Below, piece by piece: positions 21,346-32,520 of a DNA stretch of 64,000 bases. The position numbers were made by a program, and so were the translations under genes. This stretch comes from Brachypterus glaber (lineage: Eukaryota; Arthropoda; Insecta; Coleoptera; Kateretidae), in NCBI GenBank assembly GCA_958510825.1, contig OY294046.1, positions 49,829,794 through 49,893,793 of the forward strand, given 5' to 3'. The notes beneath the pieces were generated by a model, which did not search any database, was not told the origin of the DNA, and saw only the letters and a program-made list of their open reading frames with translations. Each line of letters opens with the position of its first letter. Positions within the stretch are counted from its first letter, which is position 1.

Positions 21346-21570
21346 CAGGGCCGTAGCTATGGAATGGTGGTAGCCTCCCCCCGCATATCTTAAAATTCAA
21401 AAAAGTTATAAATTACATGGGTTAAAAATATAAAAGTTGTAATTTTAGCAGTAGTGGGAACGTTTTTTTTTTAGTCGTTAACTTTTTTGTCGAGGGGATA
21501 AAAGTTGTTATTTTAAAAAAAGTTTTGATTTTTGACCTTTTCCCTCCCCACCAAATTTCCTCCGCTACGC
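21346..21570. repeat. Degenerate inverted-repeat element, hAT-like ends
   Basis: Starts CAGGGCCGTAGCTATGG and ends with a partial inverse (CCCACCAA...GCTACGC). CAGGG(C/G)-type ends are common in hAT MITEs. No target duplication is clear and the right end is eroded. A similar start, CAGGGGCGCCCGCATG, appears at 60727. Confidence 0.4.
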
Positions 21571-21573
21571 TTA

Positions 21574-21790
21574 CACTGAAAAAACGATCTGATTGGAAGA
21601 ACAACTATTTTTCTGGTTGCTGCAACCAGATATCTGTTAAAGCAAGTAGCTCTGGGTAACAACACAACTTTTTGTTGTTTCCAGAAACAAAACCTAAATT
21701 TTAAGGATCTGGAAAGACCAACTATTTGTCTTGTTATCTTTACCAGACTTCTGCCCAAAAAACCAGCTTGACAGTCTAGTATATACCATC
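21574..21790. repeat. CACTG-type MITE, family D copy 1
   Basis: Begins CACTGAAAAAACGATCTG and contains CTGGTTGCTGCAACCAG (a short hairpin) and CCAGAAACAAAACCTAAATT. The element at 35136-35520 shares the start and, in the inverse orientation, the CCAGAAACAAAA..CTAAATTTTA segment. The long minus-strand frame across it (21513-21905) has no domain and is treated as chance. Confidence 0.5.
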
Positions 21791-21905
21791 CTAAACTTGC
21801 TTTCATATAGCAAGAAAAATGAAAGAAATTATTGAGACGTTCAAAATATTTCTCAAAAGTTGAATGAAAAATGGACTCTATAATTGTACGTCTAAAAGCA
21901 CTCAT

Positions 21906-23467
21906 AATTATATCGAAATATGTATGCTATTTTATGTTTATTTAAGGTCTTGTTATTAAAGGTTCCATTTTTAATACTAAATGCTTCCTAGTTTTAGACG
22001 GTAAATTAATAAACTATTTTGGGTCGATAATATACGCCTTTATTTGATAAAATTTAGGACGACCTAATAACGATCAACTTTATGAAGAAAATATATAGTT
22101 TATATTGGTTTAACATGCTATAAATGAACTATTTTAAGTCCAAAATATACTGCTTATATCGTCTCAATTTTGCTCGCTAATAATGCTTCTATTTTTCGCA
22201 CTAAATGCAAGCAAATATTTCAAAATAGTATTTATTTTGTTTCTTTTTCCTTAACAGACGTGACTTTTTCTCCATCTGTTGACTTTCACGTGTTATAGAA
22301 AGTTTGTCATCTTACCCAACTCGTCATCTTAGAGCCCCTTCCCCTACAAAGAGTCTACTCTAAATTACTAAGCATTGAACATCTTCACGGTGTATTAAAT
22401 CTAAACATTATAGCCACCTACTATATTAAAACCATACACACCGGACTCTATTAACGTTAAAATCAATTAAAACAACTTGCTAATAGTCCAGTAGACAGAC
22501 ATTTTCATTTCGAAAACGAAAATTTATTTAACCCTTGTCCAAAAAGTGCGTTAAGTAATACATTTACTTACACACATAGAATAGTATATTCTATAACTAG
22601 TATGACATAGACAATATTCCGGAATGACTATTTCATACTTGTTGTAGACTATACTTTTTCTTCGACTGCACATATGAAACACTGTATGGCTTTAAACTGC
22701 GGACAAGGTTAAAAACAATGTTTTTTGTGACTCGACATTGTAAATGCAACAAAGCATATATAAAGGATTTTTATTTAATTTTAGCACATATTTAAAAATT
22801 ATAATGCAAAAATTGAAGGTTATGTCAGATTGTTTTGACATATATCAGGTTTAAATATTTAACAATAGATGGAGCAGTTTTAATTTTTTGAACTAAATTG
22901 ATAAAAAACTGGTCAAATATTAAGAAAAGCTAATAAACTTTATGTACTTTTAACTAAAAACTTGCATTAAATTATTCAATACTTCATGGTAAAATATATA
23001 TATATACATATATTTTTGCTAATTTTGCTACTGTTTTCTTTAGTTTTATAAACAAGATATGGCACTAAATGTGCTCATTCTAACACTTGATACGAAATAT
23101 TTATACCGTATCTAGAGCTAGAATGGATTCATTCTGTGCTTGAAAAGTGTGTGTATTTGCTTATATTCTAAAGCAGTCGTAGAAAATAAATATTCTATTA
23201 TGAAGTATTTGTAGTTGTATTTACAGGCACTTATTGCAAGTACAAAATTACTTTTATAATAGTAAATTTACTTGATATAAGTTCGCGTCTTGGTCCAAGT
23301 AAGATACGCATTCAACTTCAATCAAGCAAAACATTTGATTTAAGTACTTAAAATGCTTGCTGATATACAATTTTCTAGCCACTTATTCTGAATATTACTT
23401 TACTTTTTATAATCATAGTACAGTTTAATTTTGTCAATAGTTGGAGTTTAAAACTTTTATACAACTA
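21906..23467. other. AT-rich stretch, no gene recognised
   Basis: I see no coding motif, inverted repeat or tandem array here beyond short AT runs. ACTA at 23464-23467 is the left target duplication of the next element. Confidence 0.5.
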
Positions 23468-24839
23468 CACGGTTCACCTGGGCGATTTTAAATAAAAATT
23501 TCGTGGACCCCTACATTTTTTGTACTAAAACATACCTGATGACATAAGAAATCAATTTCCATTTGAAAGAAAATCGTAAAAGATACACTTTTTTAGAAAG
23601 ATAAAAAAACGTTTTTTTGAGTAATAGGGTGTGTCAAAAAAATCCGATTTGCGATATCGAAAACGCTATCTGGCTCAAAAGTTGCTCCTTAGTAAAAAAC
23701 TGTGGCCACTCAAAAATGAGCCAAATCGATTAATGTTTAGAGGTAGCTCAAAGCACTCAAACTTTGAAAAATATCGGTACCTGTTTTTCGGATAAAAAGT
23801 GATTGTATATAAAATTAAGGAAATTTTGGAGGGTTTCTTTGGTAATATTTAGAAACAATACTAATTGTGAGAAAACTAAAAAAAATATATTTTCCCTTCC
23901 CTTAAGTTAGAACATAAAAAAATCGCCAATTATTTGAAGATTTTGCGAAAATTTATTGAAAATTATTACTAAAATATTTTTTTTTTTGCTTTATATTTTT
24001 TAATTTTTTTATTTTTGGTTCTTCATGCGTAAACATTTACTTTTAAATGCATTTATCTTTAAAACGGTTAAACCTGCGATGTTAAACCTCAGAAACTTTT
24101 TTGTGTATTTTAACATAAAAAAGTAGTATTCCAACCAAAAAATCAAAAAAAAGTACACCGAAAAAATTTTTAGGCAAAAAACAGAAAATCCACCCGATTT
24201 CTAATCGAAATTAATTTTTTTTACTCAAAAAAAATATGTTTTCTGTATAGTCATGTAGGTTAACATGTATATATGCTTATAAACTAATATATAATTTTAC
24301 AGATTTTTTATTTAAAACTATTTTTTACGCACTTTTAAAAACTTGCAAAAATTAAATTTTCGCGAAATCTTCAAATAATTGGCGTTTTTTTCATGTTCTA
24401 ACTTAAGGGGAGGGGAGGATATAATTGTTTTAGTTCTTAAATTTAGTATTGTTTCTAAATATTACCAAAGAAACCCTCCAAAATTTCCTCAATTTTTATC
24501 GGTATCAGTTTTTATGCGAAAAACAGGTACCGATTTTTTTTTAAGTTTCAGTGCTTTGAGCTACCTCTAAACATTTATCGATTTGGCTCATTTTTGAGTG
24601 GCCACTGTTTTTTACTAAGGAGCAACTTTTAACCCAGAGAGCGTTTTTGATTTTGAAAATCGCGATTTTTTGACACACCTTATTACTCAAAAAAACCTTT
24701 TTTTATCTGTCTAAAAAGGTGTGTCTTTTACGATTTTCTTTCGAATGGGAATTGATTTCTTATGTCATCAGTTATGTTTTAGTCCAAAAAATGTAGGGGT
24801 CCACGTAATTTTTATTTAAATTCGCCCAGGTGAACCGTG
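23468..24839. mobile_element. 1.37-kb foldback element with ~490-bp arms
   Basis: The left arm (23468 to about 23955) starts CACGGTTCACCTGGGCGA and the right arm (about 24352 to 24839) is its inverse, ending TCGCCCAGGTGAACCGTG. The 4-bp duplication ACTA flanks it (23464-23467, 24840-24843). The arms share many landmarks, such as GTAGGGGTCCACG, TGAGTGGCCAC, TTACTAAGGAGCAAC and GGAGGGTTTCTTTGG. They differ by scattered substitutions, consistent with age. The central ~400 bp is A/T-rich and lacks a transposase. The class is unresolved. Confidence 0.85.
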
Positions 24840-25597
24840 ACTACCAACTCACTTGTGAGTGAGGGAAAACAATAATTCTTAAATATATTTGAGAATTTAA
24901 TATATTAATATTAATAATATACCTAAATAAAATATTTTAAGCATGGAATTTTTTTTGCCATGGAAACCAAAAAAACCATAGGTAGAGGAAATGCGCCTAA
25001 TTTCGGATGGTTTCCAAATTTCGGATAGTAGTGTATTTAAGATACTGTCTGCAAAGGTAAACAGAAACCTACTTTTATGTGAAGCCAAAAGTCAAACTAA
25101 ATCCGTCCTGTAATATGATAACGGTAGAGCTTCTCCCCTTTAAATGGCAGCACAAATCGTTTATATTGCAAATGGCAGTTTTGTGCTCAGTTGCATTATT
25201 ATGCTTGTTTATTTTATAAATAATCGTTATAAAAGTTCGTGATTCTGTCTTGGGTAAGTTATGATGTTAGTTAAGTTGATCCACTATTCATAATTAAGCA
25301 ATTTGAAAACGTAAACATTCTACAAATTTCTAATCTAAAAAGCAGAAAGTTGTCTAATTTTGGATAGACCATTTTTGTGCATTTGATTCCCAATTTCGGA
25401 TATCCGCAAGGTAATTATTATTCAGGATAACCAACCATTAATTATTATTTTTATAATGATACAACAAACTAAGATAAACAATTTTGAAAAAACGAAAATT
25501 ACCTAAGATACTAAGATATTCGAAATTGGGAATCTAAAATTATAGTTCCTATAGTATTTCGTAGAAAATCGCTTAAAAAAAACTATTCAAATTGGAT

Positions 25598-25702
25598 GAA
25601 GGGCTTATGGAATACAATATAAAAAAATTCAAGAATAAATTAAAAGAATTTCTAATAAACAAAACGTACTATTCTCTTAAAGAATTTCTTGAAGATAAAT
25701 AG
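25598..25702 (+). pseudogene. LINE ORF2 extreme C terminus
   Basis: A short frame ending at the TAG at 25700-25702 reads YKKFKNKLKEFLINKTYYSL then KEFLEDK. The FKxKLKxxLxxKxxYSxxEFL ending is typical of the last residues of many arthropod non-LTR reverse transcriptases. All upstream domains are missing. The frame is followed by a roughly 200-bp 3' UTR and a repeat tail. Confidence 0.65.
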
Positions 25703-25926
25703 TAGTTATATTTTATTTTATTTTATTTGTAATCAATATTTATTACCAATCTTTCTTTTAAGTAATTTTAATTTGTATATATAAATATACTGTAAATTGT
25801 TTAATTTTAATATTTATAATTGACGATGTCTATATTACATTAGGTACGTTTAACATTATATGTCCAAATGTATTTTTAATGTAGTCAGAACAAATAAATA
25901 TACTTTACTTTACTTTACTTTACTTT
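25703..25926 (+). mobile_element. LINE 3' UTR with (TACTT)n tail
   Basis: AT-rich sequence following the stop codon leads to CAAATAAATA and then five TACTT units at 25901-25926. A short microsatellite tail instead of poly-A is common in CR1/L2-like and related LINEs. Confidence 0.6.
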
Positions 25927-26676
25927 GATCAATTTACGTCTTAAATGTGAAGGAATAACAAGAAACATAAGCAATGGGATCTAGATCTACTCTTGAAAAA
26001 AATTTTTCGGATATGTCCGAAATTAGGAGCCCTTTTTCAAATGCACAAAAATGCGCTGATTTTTTTTAACCGTGTTTTTTGGAAAAAATAAAATAATAAA
26101 ATTGCTTTTATAATAAATCATGGTTCGCTATAATAAGTTGTATCTGGTTATATAAAAAAAATATCAAAAAGTAATACCGAGTATTAAATATTGAATACAT
26201 TGTAAATGGTATCCGAAATTAGGCGACTTTCCTCTATTATCATTGTTAGAAGAAAGATTGATAGATAGACAGACATCTAGTCAGGAAGTAAAGACGACAA
26301 AAAGTCACAGAATAACATTTTTTCGCATAACATGGAAATACTTAAAATAACTATTTCATGACTTTAAAATAATAGAGCATAGTTTTTAAAACAATAAGTT
26401 TGTACCGTCATCTGGGGTGAAGCGGACCACAAGGGGTGAAGTATATCAAAATACAATTTTTTAAATATTTCCGCGTTACTCTCGGACCAACAAAACTGCT
26501 GAAACATTTAGCAGACACTTTAAGTGGTTAAGATATATATATTTTTTGATGTTAGGTTAGGTAAGTTTCTCGTACAAGAAAATCGAGTTTTAAAGTAAAA
26601 TTCCGATAATTTACATTGGGGTAGTTAGCATATATATATATATATTTAAAACTGTCTTTTAACAACATGCATACAC

Positions 26677-26994
26677 TTGAATTATTTTAATATATGGTTT
26701 GTGTTTCTCTGGGTATTTTTTTATGACAAAAGTATATTTTGTGGGGTGAAGCGGATTACTGTATGTTTTAAAATAGGTATTGCCAAGATAAACGATGAAC
26801 ATACCAGGTCATATGAGCTCGATAGTAAATATACAGTGAATGTTCTACGTTCTACATTAAAAGAAGTGTTTTTTGTATATCCAGATGTCACGGATACTTT
26901 TGTGGTCAAGAAGGACCAAATTGTCCGAAAAGTTGAAGAAAAATTTTACAAAAGAGGAAAATATATTTTCAGAAATATTTCTACTATACTCTAG
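26677..26994 (+). CDS. Hypothetical 105-aa frame inside the TIR element
   Basis: The second half of this frame looks protein-like: NDEHTRSYELDSKYTVNVLR, then EVFFVYPDVTDTFVVKKDQI and a basic tail. The first half, which crosses an internal copy of the GGGGTGAAGCGG motif, is hydrophobic and low-complexity. No family is recognised. It might be the relic of a captured exon or transposase, or chance; the true start is uncertain and could be internal. Confidence 0.25.
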   Translation: MNYFNIWFVFLWVFFYDKSIFCGVKRITVCFKIGIAKINDEHTRSYELDSKYTVNVLRSTLKEVFFVYPDVTDTFVVKKDQIVRKVEEKFYKRGKYIFRNISTIL

Positions 26995-27270
26995 AATAAC
27001 TATCTAAGCTAAAAAATAATTCTCACCTACTCAATGTATTATTTTTTTACAAAAAGTACAAAGAATGTGATTTTTTTTATTTATAGGCATTGAATATATT
27101 TTTGTTTCTAGTTCTAAACTTTGAGAATATGTTTTTTATTTATAGACTGGAACTATGTTTAATTTTTTTTATGTAGACAATTTAACTGTTGTTTAAATAA
27201 AAATTCTCTTATTTTGTTTTTTTTTATTGTTGATTTTAACACGCTCTTTAGCCCTATTATATTATATTAT

Positions 27271-27290
27271 ATAATAGGCATGCCTATTAT
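27271..27290. repeat. Perfect 20-bp palindrome
   Basis: ATAATAGGCATGCCTATTAT is exact and sits beside TATATTATATTATATAATA. It is probably the tip of a short hairpin. Confidence 0.7.
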
Positions 27291-28097
27291 TTGGTTTTAT
27301 TGTTTTTTGATTAATTTGGTTTTCCATTAGTCTTTAAGAACGATATTTTGTCTAAACAAGTAATTGATCCGCTTCACACCCATTCATGGGGTAAAGCGAA
27401 TCAACCTTTAATAAAAAAAACTGAAACAAATGAAGAGCTACATTTTTCTTAAAATGTTCAAAGTATAGCTGAATAGTAAGCTTATATTTTTTTCTTCAAC
27501 TTTTTTTGTTCAGTAGATACATTTAAATATTTAAAGAAAGTTGATATTTTTGATCCGCTTCACCCCAGATTACGGTACCAACTTACTGGACTGCAACAAT
27601 TTTATTAATATATTAATTATTTATCTAAGAACAAATCTCTACCATTATTTCGCATATATTTATGCAATTAATTTTTTTCAATTGAAACCAACTATCGTGA
27701 GTGGAGTTACAAACCATCATTAGAAATTTTATGAAGATCGTAAATTCCACATGAAATTGTTATAATCAAATAATCTGACAAAATAGCCATATAGTTATTT
27801 TTTATTTCGCTGTAACGATAATTAAACAAGCCGTGAAGACACGTTTGCTTTATAATTAACTGGATACTCTTTTAGATTGATTACTAGAGACAAAATATCA
27901 TTGCATTTTGCATAATTTGCATAATATGATATACATTTTAGCATGGTAAAATGGATCATCCACAATAGAAAATGATCATGGTAAAATAGGTAAGATGTAA
28001 AATAGGACGGTATTTAGGTAGAGTAAAGACGGTAAATGTGGAATAGAGTGGGGAATGTGAAGTATCTGGGTTTCTGAAAAATCAGCCGTTACATCTA

Positions 28098-28330
28098 AAA
28101 ACAAGCCGCGAAGATATGTAATGCTAAGCATTCCATTATATAATGTTCACAGTAAATGGTATATTGCATTTCCCAAATACTCAAAAAAAAAATATTTCAA
28201 AAAAAAAAAATAAAAAAATACATTTTTTTAAAAGATATTTTTTGAAAAACAAAAAATTATTAAAAAAAATGTTTTCAAAAAAAAAAGTTAAAAAAATGTT
28301 TTCAAAAAAAAGCTTGTTGAGGTCTAAATT
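28098..28330 (+). repeat. Family-A repeat, copy 2 (5' part only)
   Basis: Starts AACAAGCCGCGAAGATATGT, then AATGCTAAGCATTCC and TATTGCATTTCCCAAATAC, followed by long A-runs. The GACAGACA core end is missing. Another start-like fragment, AACAAGCCGTGAAGACACG, occurs at about 27827. Confidence 0.65.
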
Positions 28331-28614
28331 TTACATTATATTTAAAACTAATCTATTTTTCATTAATAGCCCAATAAAATTACACAGCATGAACGCACCC
28401 TAACAAAATTAATCAAAATTTATCCAATCAAAACACTTTTATACGAAATTAAGTTACAGTTCGTTTTAAATCATCAAAACAAGAAATTCCAGTTATAATT
28501 CATGTGTTGTATTTAAGTAGTACTGTAAAATTTATAGTTTTTTGATTTAAATTATAGTTGTTGTTTTTGTTTCTTTAAGATAAATTAGAAAATAAAAGTT
28601 TAAAATTTTGGTGG

Positions 28615-29560
28615 TGGTGTATTTTCGATTTCGATAAAGAATATTTTTGCCAAATATTAAGATTCTAGAGTAAGAGCTCTCTGAGATACGCACGCTTTTT
28701 AAAAACCCTTTTAAACCCCGTTTCACCCCCTTAGGGATCTAATATCGAAAAAAATACTAAAATACGTATGTTTTCGATTTCGATAAAGAAAATTTTTGCC
28801 AAATATGAAGATTCTAGATTAAGAGATCACTGAAATACGCACACTTTTTAAAAAGCCTTTCAACCCCCAGTTTCACCCCCCTAGTGTTCGAATTTCGAAA
28901 AATCCTGAAAAACGTATCTTTTCGATTTCGATAAAGAACATTTTTGCCAAATATGAAGATTCTAGATCAAGAGGTCTCTGAGATACGCACACTTTTCAAA
29001 AAAGGGTTATATTTACAAAATTTACCACTTACGAATTATATATGACGATTTTTACCACCTTAGGGGTCGAATATCGAAAAATCCTGAAACACCTATCTTT
29101 TCAATTTCAATAAAGAACATTTTTAGATTAAGAGGTCTCTGAGATACGCACACTTTTCAAAAAAGGGTTATATTTACAAAACTTACGACTTATATATGAC
29201 GATTTTTACCACCTTAGGAGTCGAATATCAAAAAATCCTGAAACACCTATCTTTTCAATTTCGATAAACAACATTTTTGCCAAATATGAAGATTCTAGAT
29301 CAAGAGGTCTCTGAGATACGCACACTTTTCAAAAAAGGGTTATATTTACAAAATTTACCACTTACGACTTATATATGACGATTTTTACCACCTTAGGGGT
29401 CGAATATCTAAAACTCCTGAAACACCTATGTTTTCGATTTAGATAAAGACAATTTTTGCCAAATATGAAGATTCTAGATTAAGAGGTCTCTGAGATACGC
29501 ACACTTTTTAAAAAACCTTTCAACCCCCGTTTCACCCCCTTAAGGCTTGAATTTCGAAAA
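28615..29560 (+). repeat. Six-unit tandem array, ~145-180 bp units
   Basis: Units begin near 28619, 28766, 28914, 29093, 29246 and 29426. Each carries TTTCGATTTCGATAAAGA, then AAATATGAAGATTCTAGA, AGAGGTCTCTGAGATACGC and ACACTTTT. Units 1, 2 and 6 then have a CAACCCCC..TTTCACCCCCTTA segment, while units 3-5 have instead GGGTTATATTTACAAAATTT and TTATATATGACGATTTTTACC. Unit 4 lacks about 26 bp. The array ends in a different sequence, CCAAATTTCAAGTTTCTAGG then TCCAGGGGTTTGG. No coding frame runs through it. Confidence 0.85.
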
Positions 29561-29680
29561 ATCGCTTCTTAGTGGGTGCTTACATCATAAAAAGAAAAAA
29601 CTGTCCAAATTTCAAGTTTCTAGGTCCAGGGGTTTGGGCTGGGCGTTGATTGCTGAAGTGAGTTAGCATTTTATATTTAT

Positions 29681-29722
29681 ACTTTTTTGTGTATCTATTA
29701 TAATAGATACACAAAAAAAAGT
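29681..29722. repeat. Near-perfect ~42-bp palindrome
   Basis: ACTTTTTTGTGTATCTATTA is followed directly by its inverse, TAATAGATACACAAAAAAAAGT, with no spacer. A zero-loop palindrome like this is the expected junction of two inverted copies or a hairpin end. Confidence 0.75.
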
Positions 29723-32520
29723 TTCCGAAATTCATAGAAAACAAATCCCGAGCGAAAGGGTTGAATATCTCAAAAGTAGCTCGTCCAATATTCTTTTTTG
29801 CAATTTTTTGAAAGAAAAATTGTGGGACAAAAACCTATATACCTATATATAACCTGGCTAAGAGTAATTGACGTTTTTTCTAACTTTTTGTGTTATGAAT
29901 TAAATTTAATTATTTGAAGTAAAAATATATATGAATATTGAAATGAATTCTTAAAAGTTCTATAAAAATATTTGATTTTTTGGACCCACTTATGTTTAAC
30001 CTGTCCAATGAGTTCCTTATATTAATGGATAGTCATAGTCATGAAAGGCTGTAACAAAATAAATTTTTTAAAGGTTTAACAAATAAAGCACATTTTAAAA
30101 ATTATTAAAAATTTAAACTATTCTTTAAAAATGCGTATTTTGGACATTCTAAAATAAAATGTCTTAAGTCTGCTCTTTTAGGTTAAAAGAGCAGAAATAT
30201 TTCAAGACTTCATAGTAAGTTTATTATGTTATGCATCACGTAACATATAATACTTTTTAAAATAAAAATTCATCTACAATAGCTGGAAGGTGTTAACCAT
30301 CATTAATTTTATTTTATTTTTGTTTAACATGGATACTATCTATTATCTGTTAGATACGTATTACTATTTCTAGAGTAGAATAGATATTAGTTACTAAGAG
30401 AAGAAGGCATGTTTAAAACTTAGGAAAAAAACAATAAAATGTCAGATATCAAAAACAGAAGGTTCGATCAATATTAAAATTTCAGAAAAAAAGTTCTGTG
30501 AGAAAAGATATTTCCTTAAAAATAAAAAAGTATAAACAGAAGAAAAATTAAATATCTATAAATAAGAAGAAAAATTAAATATCTATAAATCAACACTTGA
30601 AGAAAACATTATAAAAACATTATATAATATACAGGGTGTCTCAACGAAGTCGACTCTGTCGATATAAAGTATCTACTTTAGAGAAAAACTTTAATGGGAA
30701 AAGTTGTATGGTTTTAAAAAAAGGCACATTTTAAAAATATTTAAAAACATACAGGTCCTCTTAGGGTGGGTAACATCTGACTTTTTTTTTTAACGGAATG
30801 GTATACTTTTTATTATACCATCTTATTTCTCAATAAAATGTCTTTATTCTGATATTATATTGTATAGGTCTATTACTTATATTTTTTGAGATATAATTTT
30901 TGTTTGTTTTGAGAAAAAATTCATTTTTAGTGATAAGATAAAACCTTCCCCAATTTCTTTATTTGTTGTCAAAAATTAATAAAATTTTGCAAGCTTATCT
31001 TAAAAGGGTGTATCTAATTACTTTATGTGCAAAAAATAAAATATTTTATACAGGGCGTTCAAAATAAATATTCAAACTTTTGAAGTTTCAAACATAAAAA
31101 AATCCATTTTTTAATGGAATGCTATATTTTTATCACTCGTTAAATGTAGAATGAAATTCTGCATAAAATGATATGAGATACTTTATAGATCCCTTTAGCG
31201 GTTTTTTAAAATTAAAAAAATAAAGTTGTCAATTTCAAGAATTGTATTTTATTTTTTTTAATATAAAGGCCGTGGATTTTTTTTTAAATAATTTTTACAC
31301 TAGGATAATAATTTTGTTAAAATAATTTAAACAAAAAAATAACTAACTTGTACTCAATGCTAACGAGAACCATCTCTAAAACTCGAGTCCGTTAATGAGT
31401 TGACTCCATGATGTAGTGGTTTTGGCGCTATCTACAGGATCGCATAACCATAAGACTTACCTTAGTGCATATCCACAGGCTCGCAAGCATAGTAAATAGG
31501 AATGCGATACCGCTTACATGACGGCACATCAAGCCAAATTTTTATTAATTTTTTTCAAAATTAAATAAAAAACAGGCAGGTAAAAATGCATTAATTTTTT
31601 ACATTGCTAGTACATATAAGGAAAACAACCCATAAAAAAATGAAATTTTCATAATTTTTTGTTTTATGGCCTGTAGTTTTCATAATTTTTTGTTTTATGC
31701 CATATTTTTGTTAATTTTGGAATAATTTAAAAAGCAAATCGGCCATATTTATTCCGCCAGTTTAAAGTTTCTGGGTATTGATCCGTATTAATATTACCAA
31801 AAGAAGCCTTTATGCCAAATCTCAGCGAAATCGCATATTTTTCAAAAATTTTGAATGACCCTAATGTCGTAAAAATTGTTTTTTATTTTTTTCACTATAT
31901 TTTTCGTAATCAGCGGTGCAAAAAATGACACTATGCAAAAAAAATACTTTTTTTTCTCTGGGACCACTGTGCACTGGCTTCAAATATCGCAATATCAGTA
32001 CAAATGGAGAGATGGAAGAGACTAACGATGTATTGGATGAATACGGGTTTTTAAAAAAGAAAGAAGATATATTCTGTAAAAATAACGCTTAATAAACTTT
32101 TAAACTTACTGCAACAGACTCCTATTTTTTGCCAATTAATTTTATTCTAAAATAAATTTTGAATTTATGCAAAACACTACACTATTATAAGTGTAGGCAA
32201 AAAAAGAACGATAAAATTTTATATGAAATTTATGAAAATATTGGATAGTGCAAAGTATTTCATATGTACATAAATTAAATGCAACTAAAACTCCTACGAA
32301 ATCTACCTATATAAATAAATATCAAAAAATATATGCCAAAATTTTATAACTATGATAACCTTGCCAAATATAAATTTATTGTTTTATTCAGGGTCAATAA
32401 AATAAATATTCAGAATAAATAACTAATTAGGATTTTAAAAATAAACAATATTTGCAAATATTAATATTTTTGCTATAAGTATTGATGACATTTATTAGAA
32501 ATTATTTTTTTATCTTACAG
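29723..32520. other. AT-rich stretch, no gene recognised
   Basis: The stretch contains ACAGGGTGTCTCAAC (30641) and ACAGGGCGTTCAAAAT (31047), fragments like mariner termini, but without paired ends. A locally GC-richer segment at 31395-31520 was examined for a tRNA-like promoter and not accepted. Open frames are short and motif-free. Confidence 0.5.

Larger units (their letters stand above)
24983..26236. mobile_element. 1.25-kb TIR element with CCTAATTTCGGAT ends
   Basis: The left end TAGAGGAAATGCGCCTAATT (24983 on) and right end (26211-26236, ATCCGAAATTAGGCGACTTT then CCTCTA) are inverse. TA lies at each outer edge. Fragments of the terminal motif (ATTTCGGAT or its inverse) recur inside near 25015, 25393, 25517 and 26008. 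A LINE 3' end is inserted within it. No transposase is visible. Confidence 0.7.
26404..27578. mobile_element. TIR element with GGGGTGAAGCGG motif
   Basis: The left end (TACCGTCATCTGGGGTGAAG then CGGA) is the inverse of the right end (TCCGCTTCACCCCAGATTAC then GGTA). The terminal word GGGGTGAAGCGG or a close form recurs inside at about 26434, 26742 and, inverted, 27369. A possible TA or GTAC duplication is hidden in the ends. I recall similar GGGGTGAAGCGG motifs being frequent in insect repeats but cannot name the family. Confidence 0.65.

Noticed and set aside
21513..21905. 130-codon minus-strand frame
   Set aside because: Spans parts of two unrelated inverted-repeat elements; no domain.
28615..29560. 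CRISPR array
   Set aside because: Units are 145-180 bp and contiguous with no short constant repeats and unique spacers, in an animal genome context.
31395..31520. tRNA-derived SINE head (TCCATGATGTAGTGGTTTTG looks like an A box)
   Set aside because: No convincing B box at the right distance, no tRNA cloverleaf, and no tail or target duplication.
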